A DNA stretch of 64,000 nt from an uncultured Christensenella sp. (GTDB lineage Bacteria > Bacillota > Clostridia > Christensenellales > Borkfalkiaceae), in NCBI GenBank assembly GCA_910576655.1, contig CAJTJC010000012.1, forward strand, positions 3,330 through 67,329, given 5' to 3'. Positions 31,433-40,461 of this stretch are shown here, piece after piece (position 1 is the stretch's first letter; each line of letters starts with the position of its first letter). The position numbers and the translations under genes are program-made. Under the pieces are notes generated by a model, which saw only the letters and a list, made by a program, of their open reading frames with translations, did not search any database and had not been told where the DNA came from.

Positions 31433-32404
31433 TTACTTAATATTCGTGATAATCGCGGTCGCGTCAAGCTCCTCAATGATGGGGTCGGAGTCCAGATGAA
31501 CGACATAGAAACGCTTGTCGGCCATAATAGCCTCCTTGCCCTCGACGGTCTTGCGAATCTTCACGTCGTAGGTGTTTACGACGATAAGGTTCTGAGGGTC
31601 GGTCAGAATAATCTTGTCGTCGGGCATTCTCGGAACCTGAACGGTCGGAATGGACGCGGGACTCTGGTAAAGGCTGTCGGGGAAGTTTGCGCCGGCCTTC
31701 AAGCCCTGATTTAACAGGAAAAGCTCCCACTGCTGGGCGCGGTGCGGGCTCATCAGCCAACGGAGCTTGCCGTTGTTGTACTTGTTCGGCATAGCCTGCA
31801 GGGCGTTATAGAACATATCGAGGCTCATGCTCGTGTCGCCCGTAGCGTCGTACACATGGCCGCCGTTCGCAATCTGCTTAATCCAGCCGTCATTGATATA
31901 GAGAAAATCGTGGTCGGCGTCGCTTGCGTCAACCGCTTCGTCGCCGTTCAGGTGCAGGTCCTCCATATCGATACCGAGCTGAGTCGTCATAAGGTTTGTG
32001 ATAGTGGCCTCCAGGCCCTCGCCCTCGATATTCTCGCGCAAAGTTTCCTCGGAGATTTCCCAGGGCAAACGGACCGCTTTAGTCGCATAAGTAACCTGAG
32101 AAAAGTTAGGCTTTGCGCGGTAGCCGGTCACCTGGCCGGTAGCGGCGTCGACAACGGGAACGGACCCGTCGCTCTTTGCGTCGATGTTCTCGGTCTTCTT
32201 GCGGACGATACGGGACGCAATGCCGATTTTGTCAATTTCGCCGGTCTTAGCCTTGCGCATTTCGTGACGCACAAGAGCGCCGAGAGGGGTGGCCTCAAAG
32301 GTCTGCTTGATGAATGTACGGGCCTGCTCGCTGTTCAGCAAGCCGTAAGTGACGTCGCCGGTAGTAACGCCGGCCGCCTTGATAATCTGTTCGTTAGTAG
32401 GCAT
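31433..32404 (-). CDS. major capsid protein (323 aa)
   Basis: The start MPTNEQIIKAAGV at 32404 follows GGAGG. Sequence features such as AVRLPWEISEETLREN, WLMSPHRAQQWELFLL and ADKRFYVVHLDSDPIIEE match HK97-fold major capsid proteins of PBSX-type phages. It is preceded by a protease-scaffold gene and followed by connector genes. Confidence 0.93.
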   Translation of the reverse strand: MPTNEQIIKAAGVTTGDVTYGLLNSEQARTFIKQTFEATPLGALVRHEMRKAKTGEIDKIGIASRIVRKKTENIDAKSDGSVPVVDAATGQVTGYRAKPNFSQVTYATKAVRLPWEISEETLRENIEGEGLEATITNLMTTQLGIDMEDLHLNGDEAVDASDADHDFLYINDGWIKQIANGGHVYDATGDTSMSLDMFYNALQAMPNKYNNGKLRWLMSPHRAQQWELFLLNQGLKAGANFPDSLYQSPASIPTVQVPRMPDDKIILTDPQNLIVVNTYDVKIRKTVEGKEAIMADKRFYVVHLDSDPIIEELDATAIITNIK

Positions 32405-32425
32405 TGATTTATCCTCCTTCAAAAA

Positions 32426-33670
32426 TTAAAGAATGCCGGCGAGATAGTGCCGGTTTTCGTTTTTCTCGACGGGCTTCTCGCCGTTGAGATTGCTGGACAG
32501 GCCGCGGGCTTTCAGTACGGGTTCGACCGCCTTCTGTACGGCCTCCGTCACCATAGCCTGAACGGCTTCCGCTGTCATGGGCTCGTCTTTCGGTGCAAGC
32601 GCCTTCTGTACGGCCTCGGTTACCATGTTCTGGACCGCCTCCGCGGTAAGCGCGGGCTCGGCGGCCGGTGTTTCTGCTGCGGGCGCAGCGTTCGCGCCTT
32701 CGAGAGCCTTCTTGATAGACTCGTCGACCAGCGCCTGGACTTCTGTCTTAGTCACTTCTGATTCCTCCTTGTTTTCGTCAGCGAACTCCTCGAGTAAGCT
32801 GCCGAGATTGTCGTAAATAGATTGCAGGGTATCGCGGTTTTTACCGCTGATTTTCTTACCGGCCTTTTCGACCGGCGCGTTTTCAGCGAGCGCCATCATC
32901 ACGTTAGGCGCGGCAAGCACCGCCATAATAATGTCGGAAAACTCCGTAAGCGCCTCGCGGATAACGGCCTCGTCCGTCTCGAACTCGCCGCGGTCGTTCT
33001 CCCAGTTGTATTTAAGGAGCGTGTCCTGAAGCGAATAAAAAGCGTTCCAAAAGCTGTCGCGTTTTGCGTTCTTTTCGTAACGCTCCTTGACTTCGCCCTT
33101 TTCCACAACGTCAAAGCCGAAAAGCTCGGCCAGCTTCTTAAACAAGCCGCGCTTCTCGACGGTCGCGGTCAAGTCCGTTTCCGTCTCGCTGTACTTTCCG
33201 ATTCCGCCCATAGAGAATCCCGTCACCTCGCCTTTCTGAACTTTGTTCCATACCTCGGCGTTTTCGACCTCGACGGTCATAAGCCAAGTGCCCTTGATAA
33301 CAGGCTGGCCCTCGACCTCCATATCGCTCGGAGCAACGTAGGTCTCGACGACCGTCACCCCTTCGACCTGTTCAAAGCTGTGCTGCAGGTCTACCTTATC
33401 GCCGTTTTTGGCGAACCAAAAAGCGGCCTTACGGATTTCGCTCTCGGTCATAAAATTGCCGTGCGCGTCCTCGATAAGCGGCTCATAGACGATTCCCGTC
33501 ACGTAGTGGGTTTCGGCGTCGACTTTCAGGATTTTCCCCAGCGTGGAAAACTGAGCCTGCCCGTCGTCCGCCTTCGTGATTAAAAACTGTCGCTTGTTCG
33601 CCGCCTTGTCGACGAGGCTCACAAACTGAATCTTTGCGTCGCTGATTTCGATTGCTTTTTCAACCTTCAT
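32426..33670 (-). CDS. XkdF-like prohead protease/scaffold (414 aa)
   Basis: The N-terminal 200 residues match the XkdF putative serine protease (KIQFVSLVDKAANKRQFLI, VTGIVYEPLIEDAHGN, LQHSFEQVEGVTVVE). The C-terminal half is acidic and helical, with duplicated AEAVQ(N/A)MVTEAVQKA repeats, a scaffold-like region. It would direct capsid assembly and cleave scaffold or coat proteins. Confidence 0.88.
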   Translation of the reverse strand: MKVEKAIEISDAKIQFVSLVDKAANKRQFLITKADDGQAQFSTLGKILKVDAETHYVTGIVYEPLIEDAHGNFMTESEIRKAAFWFAKNGDKVDLQHSFEQVEGVTVVETYVAPSDMEVEGQPVIKGTWLMTVEVENAEVWNKVQKGEVTGFSMGGIGKYSETETDLTATVEKRGLFKKLAELFGFDVVEKGEVKERYEKNAKRDSFWNAFYSLQDTLLKYNWENDRGEFETDEAVIREALTEFSDIIMAVLAAPNVMMALAENAPVEKAGKKISGKNRDTLQSIYDNLGSLLEEFADENKEESEVTKTEVQALVDESIKKALEGANAAPAAETPAAEPALTAEAVQNMVTEAVQKALAPKDEPMTAEAVQAMVTEAVQKAVEPVLKARGLSSNLNGEKPVEKNENRHYLAGIL

Positions 33671-33688
33671 GCGTTCACCTCCTTACGG

Positions 33689-33922
33689 CTAACCATTTTT
33701 GAATATAAAACCGGATTTCTTGTTTCTAAGCCATATCTGGCCGGGGAACTCAAAGCCGCTTTCCTCCGCCATGCGCTTAAACTGCCGGCAAAGGTGCTCA
33801 TAGTCCTCCTGGGCTTGGATTCTTTCAAGCCTCCGCTCGCGCCGGTCGTCGCGCGCAATGGCCGCGAGTGCTTTTCCTGCGCTGGGGTCGGAATAGCCTT
33901 CGCTGTTTTTGTAAAAAGTCAC
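33689..33922 (-). CDS. small basic protein with GTG start (77 aa)
   Basis: GTG at 33922 follows AGAGGGGGA; the ATG two bases away is out of frame. The sequence is rich in Arg and Glu and helical. Unknown function. It lies between the terminator at 33949-33975 and the XkdF-like gene. Confidence 0.6.
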   Translation of the reverse strand: MTFYKNSEGYSDPSAGKALAAIARDDRRERRLERIQAQEDYEHLCRQFKRMAEESGFEFPGQIWLRNKKSGFIFKNG

Positions 33923-33948
33923 ATTGAAAATCCCCCTCTCTGAACGCC

Positions 33949-33975
33949 AAAAACGCCCCGGCTATTGCCGGAGCG
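33949..33975 (-). terminator. intrinsic terminator within the head-gene region
   Basis: On the minus strand CGCTCCGGC pairs with GCCGGGGCG (one G-U) over an AATA loop, followed by UUUUU. It separates the portal and gp7-like genes from the capsid genes. It implies partial termination or a new start at the small gene, probably to set expression ratios. Confidence 0.7.
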
Positions 33976-34027
33976 CTCGCTTTGCGTATTCTTATATTGT
34001 TATGGTCTCCATAAACGCGTCCCGGGC

Positions 34028-34097
34028 GTCCCGTACCGCGTTTTAAGAGCTTAGCCCTTAGATTTATACTCTAAGCCCTTAAAATGCGATACGGGAC
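34028..34097. repeat. dispersed hairpin element, copy D
   Basis: The 19-nt arms (34028-34046, 34079-34097) pair with two mismatches, which read as G-U pairs in one strand or the other. An inner GCTTAG/CTAAGC stem encloses the CCCTTAGATTTATACT core. It lies between the gp7-like gene and the terminator at 33949. Confidence 0.85.
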
Positions 34098-34146
34098 AAC
34101 CTGGAACAGAATAAGGAGTTGCCTTACGGCCTTAAAATAATTTTGC

Positions 34147-35106
34147 CTATTCTTCAATACCGGCTTTCGCCTTGTTTTTCGCGTCAAGCTCTTTTTCCCA
34201 GGCCCCGTCGTCGGCGTCAATCGCTTCTTGCTGCAAGCGCTGGCGCTCCTCAAGCGGAAGGCCGAGAATATCGGCGTTGACGATTCCGCGGTGAATGCAA
34301 TGGCAGTTTATGCTTTCGCCGGGCGGGAGAATAGGGTCCCGCGGGTACATGGGGTAGTAGGTAACGCCGTCCAAGCCCTCCAAAGTAAAAGGCTCGTCTT
34401 TCGGCACGATTACGCCGCTCATGGCGACGTGATTCTCGCGGGGCGTGTTCCGGTATTCTCCGGTATGCACCCACTCTTTGCTTTCGACTGCCGGATTCTG
34501 GACGAGCGCCTCCTGCTGGGCGACCGAATGAGCTCGGAGCGTTTCAGTCAACGCCGCGGCGCGGGCTCGGTATCGTTCCGAACGAATACCGCCGTCCATA
34601 AGGGCCTGCGTAAAATCGGCAACGCTCTTGCCGTCTTTCAGCGTCTCGGTAAGGAGCGTTTCGATTTCCTTATGCGATTCCAGCTTCATAAGCCTGCCGA
34701 GCTGTTCGCTCCAGTCCGCTGCCCATACGGTAGTGCGGGCCGTTATCGTTTTGACGGTCAGCTTCGGGTCTATTTGCTTGACGTACCCAGCCGCAAGGCT
34801 CGGGATATTCGCCTCAAAGTCCTCTAAAAAGAGCTTCGTAAGCTGCTCGTCTACGTTGTCACCCTCGATTATATCGGGCCAGTCTTTCGCGAATGCCTCC
34901 AGGTCAACGGCTTTCTTCGCCTTACCCTTGAAGTATTTCGTCTCGCGCTCCAGCGCGTCGGCGAGCTTATCTTCGAGAGCGGCCATTTCCTGGACCGTTT
35001 CTTTCGGCTCCGCAAAACCTGCTTCGTCCAGCGCCTCGGTCAAATCCTCGTCAGCTTTGGCGAGATACGCGTCGATTGCTTTTATTAAGGCCTCGCACCC
35101 GCTCAT
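34147..35106 (-). CDS. head morphogenesis protein, SPP1 gp7-like (319 aa)
   Basis: The C-terminal region contains EWVHTGEYRNTPRENHVAM followed by PMYPRDPILPPGESINCHCIH, the typical phage Mu F/SPP1 gp7 motif with Cys and His residues. It binds the portal and is needed for infectivity in SPP1. The start overlaps the portal stop (ATGA). Confidence 0.9.
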   Translation of the reverse strand: MSGCEALIKAIDAYLAKADEDLTEALDEAGFAEPKETVQEMAALEDKLADALERETKYFKGKAKKAVDLEAFAKDWPDIIEGDNVDEQLTKLFLEDFEANIPSLAAGYVKQIDPKLTVKTITARTTVWAADWSEQLGRLMKLESHKEIETLLTETLKDGKSVADFTQALMDGGIRSERYRARAAALTETLRAHSVAQQEALVQNPAVESKEWVHTGEYRNTPRENHVAMSGVIVPKDEPFTLEGLDGVTYYPMYPRDPILPPGESINCHCIHRGIVNADILGLPLEERQRLQQEAIDADDGAWEKELDAKNKAKAGIEE

Positions 35107-36638
35107 AATTCCGCCCCCTTCATAAGAAGTTTACGGATTTCCTTCAATACGACCGTTATTTCGTCGTCGCCGCGCTCGACCGATTTTTGTATCTGCTGGC
35201 TAAGCTGCTGGTCGAGCCCCGTCATAGCTGGCGCGGCGGGCTGAGAGGCTTTAGAATAGGCGAGCGGAGTGTCACCCCAATCGCCTTCAAAGTCCTCGGC
35301 TGTCTCACCGATTGCGTTATAGAGAATCGACTTTGCCTTGTTCGGCGTCAAGCCGCCGGCGTTGTTGCAGACAGTCAGCAATTTATAAAGGTCGTCGGGA
35401 TTAGAAATATCGGGCTCGAGGAAGTACGCTTCTACATATTTGAAGTGATACCCCGCAAGCAGCTTGTTATTGATAACCCAGGCGAGGCTTTGCCGCTCCG
35501 GCTGGAATACCTGCTTTTCTGTAACCTCCTGCGCTGATTGCGCAGTAGCGCGGTTGAAGTCCGTCGTATAGCCGACGTAAAGGTCAGGAAGCTGGAACGC
35601 GGATTGCACCTTGCGTCGATTGTTGTCGAGGTAGTCCTGGAAAAGCTCGTCTTTTTGCAGAATATCCGCCATCTTGACGACTTCCAGATTCGGCTTTTGC
35701 TCGCCCTCCATGTCGGTCCTGTTTTCGAGGTTTTCCGCTTCAAGCACAATAAAAGCGTGTTGCCCGTTTTCGCCCTTAATGTCGTTCATATACGTTTGCA
35801 GCTTCTCAAAGCTGTCGTCGGTCAGCGTGCCGCCGTTTATCAGAATCATAAGCGGCGTATGCCTGCCCTCGGAGAAGTAACGGTTATTTAAGCTCTCGGC
35901 TTTTCTGCTGCCGTCGACATTCAGGACCGTACCAATCCAGCGAACCTCGCCGTAAGGCTCGGTACCGATAGCGAACTCAAGCAATTCGTTCGCCTGGTAT
36001 TCGATAGGTATGCCCTCGCCGTATTCGCCGGTACGGTTATCCATAACGCGGGGGTCGCCGATTTCCTTAAAGAATACCGTCTTACCGTTAAGCTGTTGCC
36101 GGTACTTGCAAAACTTCTTTTGCCGCGTGGTCGTCTTGCCGTTTACCTCATACTCAATATCGACATAGGGCGCAAGCGCGGCGGTCTTCTGCACCGACGG
36201 AATATTATTGATGAACTCAATGCCGATAACCTCGCCGCCGAGATTACGAATAACTTCGAGATACGCGATACCGTAAGTTTCGCGGGCCTCGATAATATCC
36301 TCGAAAATCTCTTTTGTGTCCTGGTCCATATTCAGGAACTCCAGCACCTCGGAGATTTTATCCCATTCAGCTTTCATTTCCGGCGTTTCTTCCAAGTCCT
36401 CTTTATACCGAACGCCGATACCAAAGCCGGCGATATTGTTCTTGTACGCCCTGATACACTGCGGCAAGATAGACGAGTTATTGACAAGTCGCTTGTACCC
36501 TCTGAGGTCGGTCGGCGGCGAGATAAAGCCGGCGCCGTCGCTTGTCGCGGAGGACTGAATCTCCGTACTCGTCTCCGCCTTTTGTACCGGCTCGGACGCT
36601 TTTATGATTGTTGCGCTTATGCCTCTCGGCTTGCTCAT
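35103..36638 (-). CDS. portal protein, PBSX family (511 aa)
   Basis: Matches PBSX-type portals: GYKRLVNNSSILPQCIRAY, WDKISEVLEFLN, RNLGGEVIGIEFINNIPS and FNRATAQSAQEVTEKQVFQP are diagnostic. Forms the dodecameric DNA gate. Preceded by AGAGGAGG. The terminase is not directly upstream: a plus-strand nuclease gene is inserted between them. Confidence 0.93.
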   Translation of the reverse strand: MSKPRGISATIIKASEPVQKAETSTEIQSSATSDGAGFISPPTDLRGYKRLVNNSSILPQCIRAYKNNIAGFGIGVRYKEDLEETPEMKAEWDKISEVLEFLNMDQDTKEIFEDIIEARETYGIAYLEVIRNLGGEVIGIEFINNIPSVQKTAALAPYVDIEYEVNGKTTTRQKKFCKYRQQLNGKTVFFKEIGDPRVMDNRTGEYGEGIPIEYQANELLEFAIGTEPYGEVRWIGTVLNVDGSRKAESLNNRYFSEGRHTPLMILINGGTLTDDSFEKLQTYMNDIKGENGQHAFIVLEAENLENRTDMEGEQKPNLEVVKMADILQKDELFQDYLDNNRRKVQSAFQLPDLYVGYTTDFNRATAQSAQEVTEKQVFQPERQSLAWVINNKLLAGYHFKYVEAYFLEPDISNPDDLYKLLTVCNNAGGLTPNKAKSILYNAIGETAEDFEGDWGDTPLAYSKASQPAAPAMTGLDQQLSQQIQKSVERGDDEITVVLKEIRKLLMKGAEL

Positions 36639-36654
36639 GCCTCGGCACCTCCTC

Positions 36655-36683
36655 TTGACTAAAATCGTGATTTATGCTATACT
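36655..36683 (+). promoter_or_regulatory. promoter of the inserted nuclease gene
   Basis: TTGACT (36655-36660) and TATACT (36678-36683) are separated by 17 bp, with TGC extending the -10. It reads opposite to the late operon, about 38 bp before the nuclease start. A vegetative-type promoter suggests expression in the lysogen. Confidence 0.8.
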
Positions 36684-36720
36684 GTATTGTGTAAAGTTGT
36701 ACCCGTAAGGAGCTATCTCT

Positions 36721-37989
36721 ATGAACTCATTATCTAAACTCCAAAAGCAGATAATCGACTTCGGAAATAGCGTCGAGTTTAAGGAGCTCGACGCTTATTA
36801 CTCGCAGCCGTCTATATTCAGCGCACTCGGCGTCTCACGACACGAGAACACGCACAGTAACTTTCTCGCGTGGCTCCTTACCCCCAAACCGGAGAAGAAC
36901 GACCACAGCCTCGGCGATACGCCGCTCCGTAAGTTTCTGGAAACGCTCGCCCTCGCCTGCGCGCTTCCGCACTCGGCCGGTAAGCTCTCGCCCGAATTGT
37001 CCGGCGCGATAACGACGGGCGCGTACACGCTCTCGAATATCGTCGTCGAACGGGAGAAACATATCGGCGTGGGCCGTCTGGATATTTACCTTGAGGGCAA
37101 TATCTCGTTCGACGGCTCGGAATACCCCTTGACCCTGATTATAGAAAACAAAGTCAAGTCTCACGAGCACGACGCGCAAACAGGACGCTATCTGGAAGCC
37201 CTACGGCCTCCCGTATCGCGTCCGGGGATTTTCCTAAGCGTTTTCCTTACCCCTCTCCCAAATCGCGAATACGAGCGTCTGGGCGAGCCCACGTGCGAGG
37301 CGAAAGAGTTTATCGAACTCAATTATCAGTACCTCGCGGATTATGTTATCACACCTTGCCGCGATACTGCGCCGGAGGGAAGCGTCAAGCGCTACCTCAG
37401 CGAGTACCTGCTTGCTCTCAGCCTGCCAGAGACTCGGCAAGACAAAGGAGAGATTATCATGGCTATCAGTAAAGAGGAGCGAGATTTACTCGCTCGCTTC
37501 TGGAATAAGCACAAAGATTTACTTACCGCGGCAATGCTCTCTATCGGCGATTGCGTGCCCCTGGAAGACGATGAAGCCGAGGTAATGCAAAAAGCCTCCA
37601 AAGCCCTCAAAGACGCCGTACGGCGCGATTTAAGCCGCTTCTCGTGGGAATTTTCGGGGAGGGGGGGAGTAAACCTCCCAAAGTCCCGGCTTGTGCTTGA
37701 AATTGTCACGCATTATGCCGCCGAAAATGGCCCTCTTACGCTCGCTAAGCTCAAGGAGATTTTCCCCGACGAGCTCCAGGGCGGAACCTTCGGAGTAGTT
37801 GCGCCGCTACCTGCCGCCGCTCCGTCAAACTTCAAAGGGCATAAGCGGTATTACACCGACGAGGCCGTTATCCTTTCGGACGGTCCCGCCGCCGTATGCA
37901 CTCAGTGGCGTGCCGATAACATTCTAAAGTTTATCGCCCATGCTGAAAAGCTCGGGTATATCATAAGCTCGACCGGACCCGCTTGTTAG
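36721..37989 (+). CDS. PD-(D/E)XK nuclease superfamily protein, moron (422 aa)
   Basis: Residues about 100-150 carry GVGRLDIYLEG...LTLIIENKVKSHEHDAQTGRYLEAL, which fits the PD-(D/E)XK_4 core (Asp, then Glu-x-Lys). An N-terminal HSNFLAWLL block and a long C-terminal region complete the family length. AAGGAG precedes the ATG. It is inserted on the opposite strand between terminase and portal, with its own promoter. This suggests a lysogenic-conversion (moron) gene, possibly anti-phage. Target unknown; RNase or DNase activity cannot be told apart. Confidence 0.85.
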   Translation: MNSLSKLQKQIIDFGNSVEFKELDAYYSQPSIFSALGVSRHENTHSNFLAWLLTPKPEKNDHSLGDTPLRKFLETLALACALPHSAGKLSPELSGAITTGAYTLSNIVVEREKHIGVGRLDIYLEGNISFDGSEYPLTLIIENKVKSHEHDAQTGRYLEALRPPVSRPGIFLSVFLTPLPNREYERLGEPTCEAKEFIELNYQYLADYVITPCRDTAPEGSVKRYLSEYLLALSLPETRQDKGEIIMAISKEERDLLARFWNKHKDLLTAAMLSIGDCVPLEDDEAEVMQKASKALKDAVRRDLSRFSWEFSGRGGVNLPKSRLVLEIVTHYAAENGPLTLAKLKEIFPDELQGGTFGVVAPLPAAAPSNFKGHKRYYTDEAVILSDGPAAVCTQWRADNILKFIAHAEKLGYIISSTGPAC

Positions 37990-38010
37990 AGCAACCGTTT
38001 TCAGTCGAAC

Positions 38011-39420
38011 CTACTTCTCTTTAATGCGCACCGGCAAACACAACAAGAGCACGCAATCGGCCTCATCGGGAGAAGGAAGTCCGCGCTTTTTCATTGCGTC
38101 CTTACTCTCCACCTGAATCTTGCTTTGCTCGGTCAGCCGGTACTTGCGGCTTGATAATTGCGCCGCCAGATTATCGTCGTCGGGGAGTATCAGCCCGACG
38201 GGTTTCGGCTTGCCCTGGTCGTCGAACGGAGCAAGCAGCTTTTTAACGATACTCAGCATGTACGAGGTGCTGTCGTGATAATACTTGTTTTTGATTCTCA
38301 GGCCGAACTTGACGGGGAATATCTCAAGCCACGCAAACCGCTCGGGGTCGTTGCGCTTGATTTGCCGTAAGCGGTCGACTACGCCGCCGCCCACGCCTCC
38401 GTCGTCTACCTTAACGGGTATTTTGCCGGTCCACCTGTACCGCTTAATTAGGGACTCGCCGAGCTCAATAATTCGGTCGGCGGTCTTCATAGTGTCCTGA
38501 CCTCTCGTCTTATACGGGAGGTCAACTTTTTCATCGACCTTCTGGCCAATAACGGTCTGGTCGTCGCCGAACCTTGCGACGTCGCACCCGATATGGATTG
38601 ACGTAGGTATGGGGCTCGGTTCAAAATCTCGCCGCAGTTGTATAGATTCTTCTATCAGGTGCAGCGGTATATAAACATCGTCTTCTTGTAAAGGGAACTC
38701 ACCGAGTACGCGGACGCGGACAAAATTGCTGTCCGCTCCGTATTTCCTTTTCAGGGAGGCGATATTTTCTTTATTTGTGCGAGGGCTGTCCTCGGCGTTC
38801 ACGCGGTGCGCCTTATACGCTCCGCGGTCCCGTGTATGACTGTCGAAAAAGGTGCCGCTCGTTTTCGTGGGGTTCCCGCACATAAGCAGCTTGTTGTTGT
38901 CGCCGGACAGAGTGCCGAGAATCGCTTCCATAATCGGGTCGGCGACGCCGGAAGCCTCGTCGACGATAAAGAGCATATTGTCCTCGTGGAAGCCCTGCAT
39001 ATTCTCTGGCTTTGTCGCCGTTCGAGCGACCGCAAACCAACGCTTTTCGTAACCTTTCAAATAGATATAGGTTTTCGTCCAGGTCAGAATCTCGGAGAGT
39101 ACCGGACTCTTGCCTTGCCACTTTGCAATCTCGGACCACAGAACGTCGTGAAGCTGCTGCTTTGTCGGCGCGGTCGCGACGACTCTCGCGAACGGGAAGC
39201 AGGACAAAAACCATAAGGCCGCTATCGCTTCGACGCCGGTTTTCCCGACGCCTTGCCCCGACCGTACCGTTACGCGGTCATGCTGGGATAAGTCCGTAAG
39301 TACGTCCCTCTGCCAATCGTCCGGGGTAAATTGTAAAACCTCTTTCGCGAAAAGCACCGCGTCTTTTTTGTACTTCGGGATTCGTTGCCGGAAAAACTCG
39401 GCGCGGTTAACTGTCGCCAT
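38011..39420 (-). CDS. terminase large subunit (469 aa)
   Basis: The start at 39420 overlaps the small subunit by 14 nt. ATPase Walker A-type SGQGVGKTGVEA, Walker B FIVDEASG and nuclease-domain acidic residues (GCDVARFGDD, KVDDGGVGGGVVDRL, LPSPDEADC) are present. It packages DNA through the portal. Its 3' end faces the plus-strand nuclease gene with only 21 bp between stops. Confidence 0.93.
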   Translation of the reverse strand: MATVNRAEFFRQRIPKYKKDAVLFAKEVLQFTPDDWQRDVLTDLSQHDRVTVRSGQGVGKTGVEAIAALWFLSCFPFARVVATAPTKQQLHDVLWSEIAKWQGKSPVLSEILTWTKTYIYLKGYEKRWFAVARTATKPENMQGFHEDNMLFIVDEASGVADPIMEAILGTLSGDNNKLLMCGNPTKTSGTFFDSHTRDRGAYKAHRVNAEDSPRTNKENIASLKRKYGADSNFVRVRVLGEFPLQEDDVYIPLHLIEESIQLRRDFEPSPIPTSIHIGCDVARFGDDQTVIGQKVDEKVDLPYKTRGQDTMKTADRIIELGESLIKRYRWTGKIPVKVDDGGVGGGVVDRLRQIKRNDPERFAWLEIFPVKFGLRIKNKYYHDSTSYMLSIVKKLLAPFDDQGKPKPVGLILPDDDNLAAQLSSRKYRLTEQSKIQVESKDAMKKRGLPSPDEADCVLLLCLPVRIKEK

Positions 39421-39865
39421 CTTTTTCAAGCACCCCGCTAATCCAGTCGTTGACAAGCACCTCGGCGCCTACCTTGACGTTGCTGTTCGTGCCGTAGCCG
39501 TAACGGCTCATCCACAAGCCGGAAAGTTGCGACGGGATTTGCCCGGTCTCGAACTTGCCGCGGGCGTCCATCTCGCATTCTTCCTTTATGCGCGTAACCA
39601 AGTCAGCAAAGCGCTCGTCGCTCGCGTAATAATCATAGAACGCGGTGCGGGAGAGTTTAAGGAAAACGCAAAAGCCCTCAATCGTGTATGTGATTTTCTT
39701 TCTAAGCTCTTTGCTCACGAACTCAGCCCTTGCGGCGCTAAACTCATGGGTCAATACAGACTGATTGTCACAATTAGCCTTGTATTCTTCCCATCGTTTT
39801 TCCATTTCCGCCGGGGTCTTGATTTTTCTCGGTCTACCCGTAGGGTTACCCGTTGGTCTGCCCAT
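39407..39865 (-). CDS. terminase small subunit (152 aa)
   Basis: The N-terminus GRPTGNPTGRPRKI is basic. The middle has a helix-turn-helix (YTIEGFCVFLKLSRTAFYDYY) as in DNA-binding TerS. It recognises the pac/cos region. First gene of the late module, directly after a strong terminator, so a late promoter or antitermination must act here. Confidence 0.88.
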   Translation of the reverse strand: MGRPTGNPTGRPRKIKTPAEMEKRWEEYKANCDNQSVLTHEFSAARAEFVSKELRKKITYTIEGFCVFLKLSRTAFYDYYASDERFADLVTRIKEECEMDARGKFETGQIPSQLSGLWMSRYGYGTNSNVKVGAEVLVNDWISGVLEKDGDS

Positions 39866-39888
39866 GAGCCTACCTCCTTTCAGGGAAA

Positions 39889-39933
39889 TAAAAAAAATGG
39901 GGTGGAGTCAACCGACATTGGCGACACCACCCC
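39889..39933 (-). terminator. early/late boundary terminator
   Basis: On the minus strand GGGGTGG and CCACCCC frame an inner stem, followed by a run of eight U. It stands between the DUF1492 regulator and terminase genes. Late transcription probably depends on that regulator to pass or start beyond this point. Confidence 0.88.
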
Positions 39934-39993
39934 TAATATTCCAAATATTTCATTTTATATCATACCGCAGAATGAACCGACTTGATACGGTCA

Positions 39994-40461
39994 CTACGCC
40001 GGCAAGGCGCTCTTTTCTGCGTTCTGCTTCATTTCCTGTAATGCGGCGCCATGCAGCCGACAAACCCAATCTTCCCCATAGTAAAGCCTTGAACCTATCG
40101 ACCGCCAGCTATACCCGTTTAAGTACCGCATTTCTAAAACCGCTTTATATCTATCGTCTGTAACGAAAAGGCTTATCGCCTCACGAATATCCTTCTCAAT
40201 GCAAACAAGGGCCTCGATTTCCGCGACTATCTCGTTTTCCAAGTCGACGATATTGCAAACCGCGTTTTCTACCAGGCTTTGCTTGTAACCGCCGGGCGCG
40301 GAACCTCCGTCCGGTTTTAGCGTTACCGTAATGGACTCGGCAAGCCTATGCCAAGAGTCTATGCGTTCCCGCTTCGCCGTAATAAGCTCCTTCGCCTTGC
40401 GCCCTTGCAGTAAAAAAGCCTTCGGGTCCTCGCTTATCGCTTTAATTTGTTCTTGCGTCAT
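39994..40461 (-). CDS. DUF1492/ArpU-like late transcription regulator (155 aa)
   Basis: The C-terminus has a sigma region 4-like helix-turn-helix (YKAVLEMRYLNGYSWRSIGSRLYYGEDWVCRLH). Proteins of this class (ArpU, RinA, DUF1492) activate late genes in Gram-positive phages. It is the last early gene, upstream of the boundary terminator and terminase. The start overlaps the SNF2 stop (ATGA). Confidence 0.85.
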   Translation of the reverse strand: MTQEQIKAISEDPKAFLLQGRKAKELITAKRERIDSWHRLAESITVTLKPDGGSAPGGYKQSLVENAVCNIVDLENEIVAEIEALVCIEKDIREAISLFVTDDRYKAVLEMRYLNGYSWRSIGSRLYYGEDWVCRLHGAALQEMKQNAEKSALPA

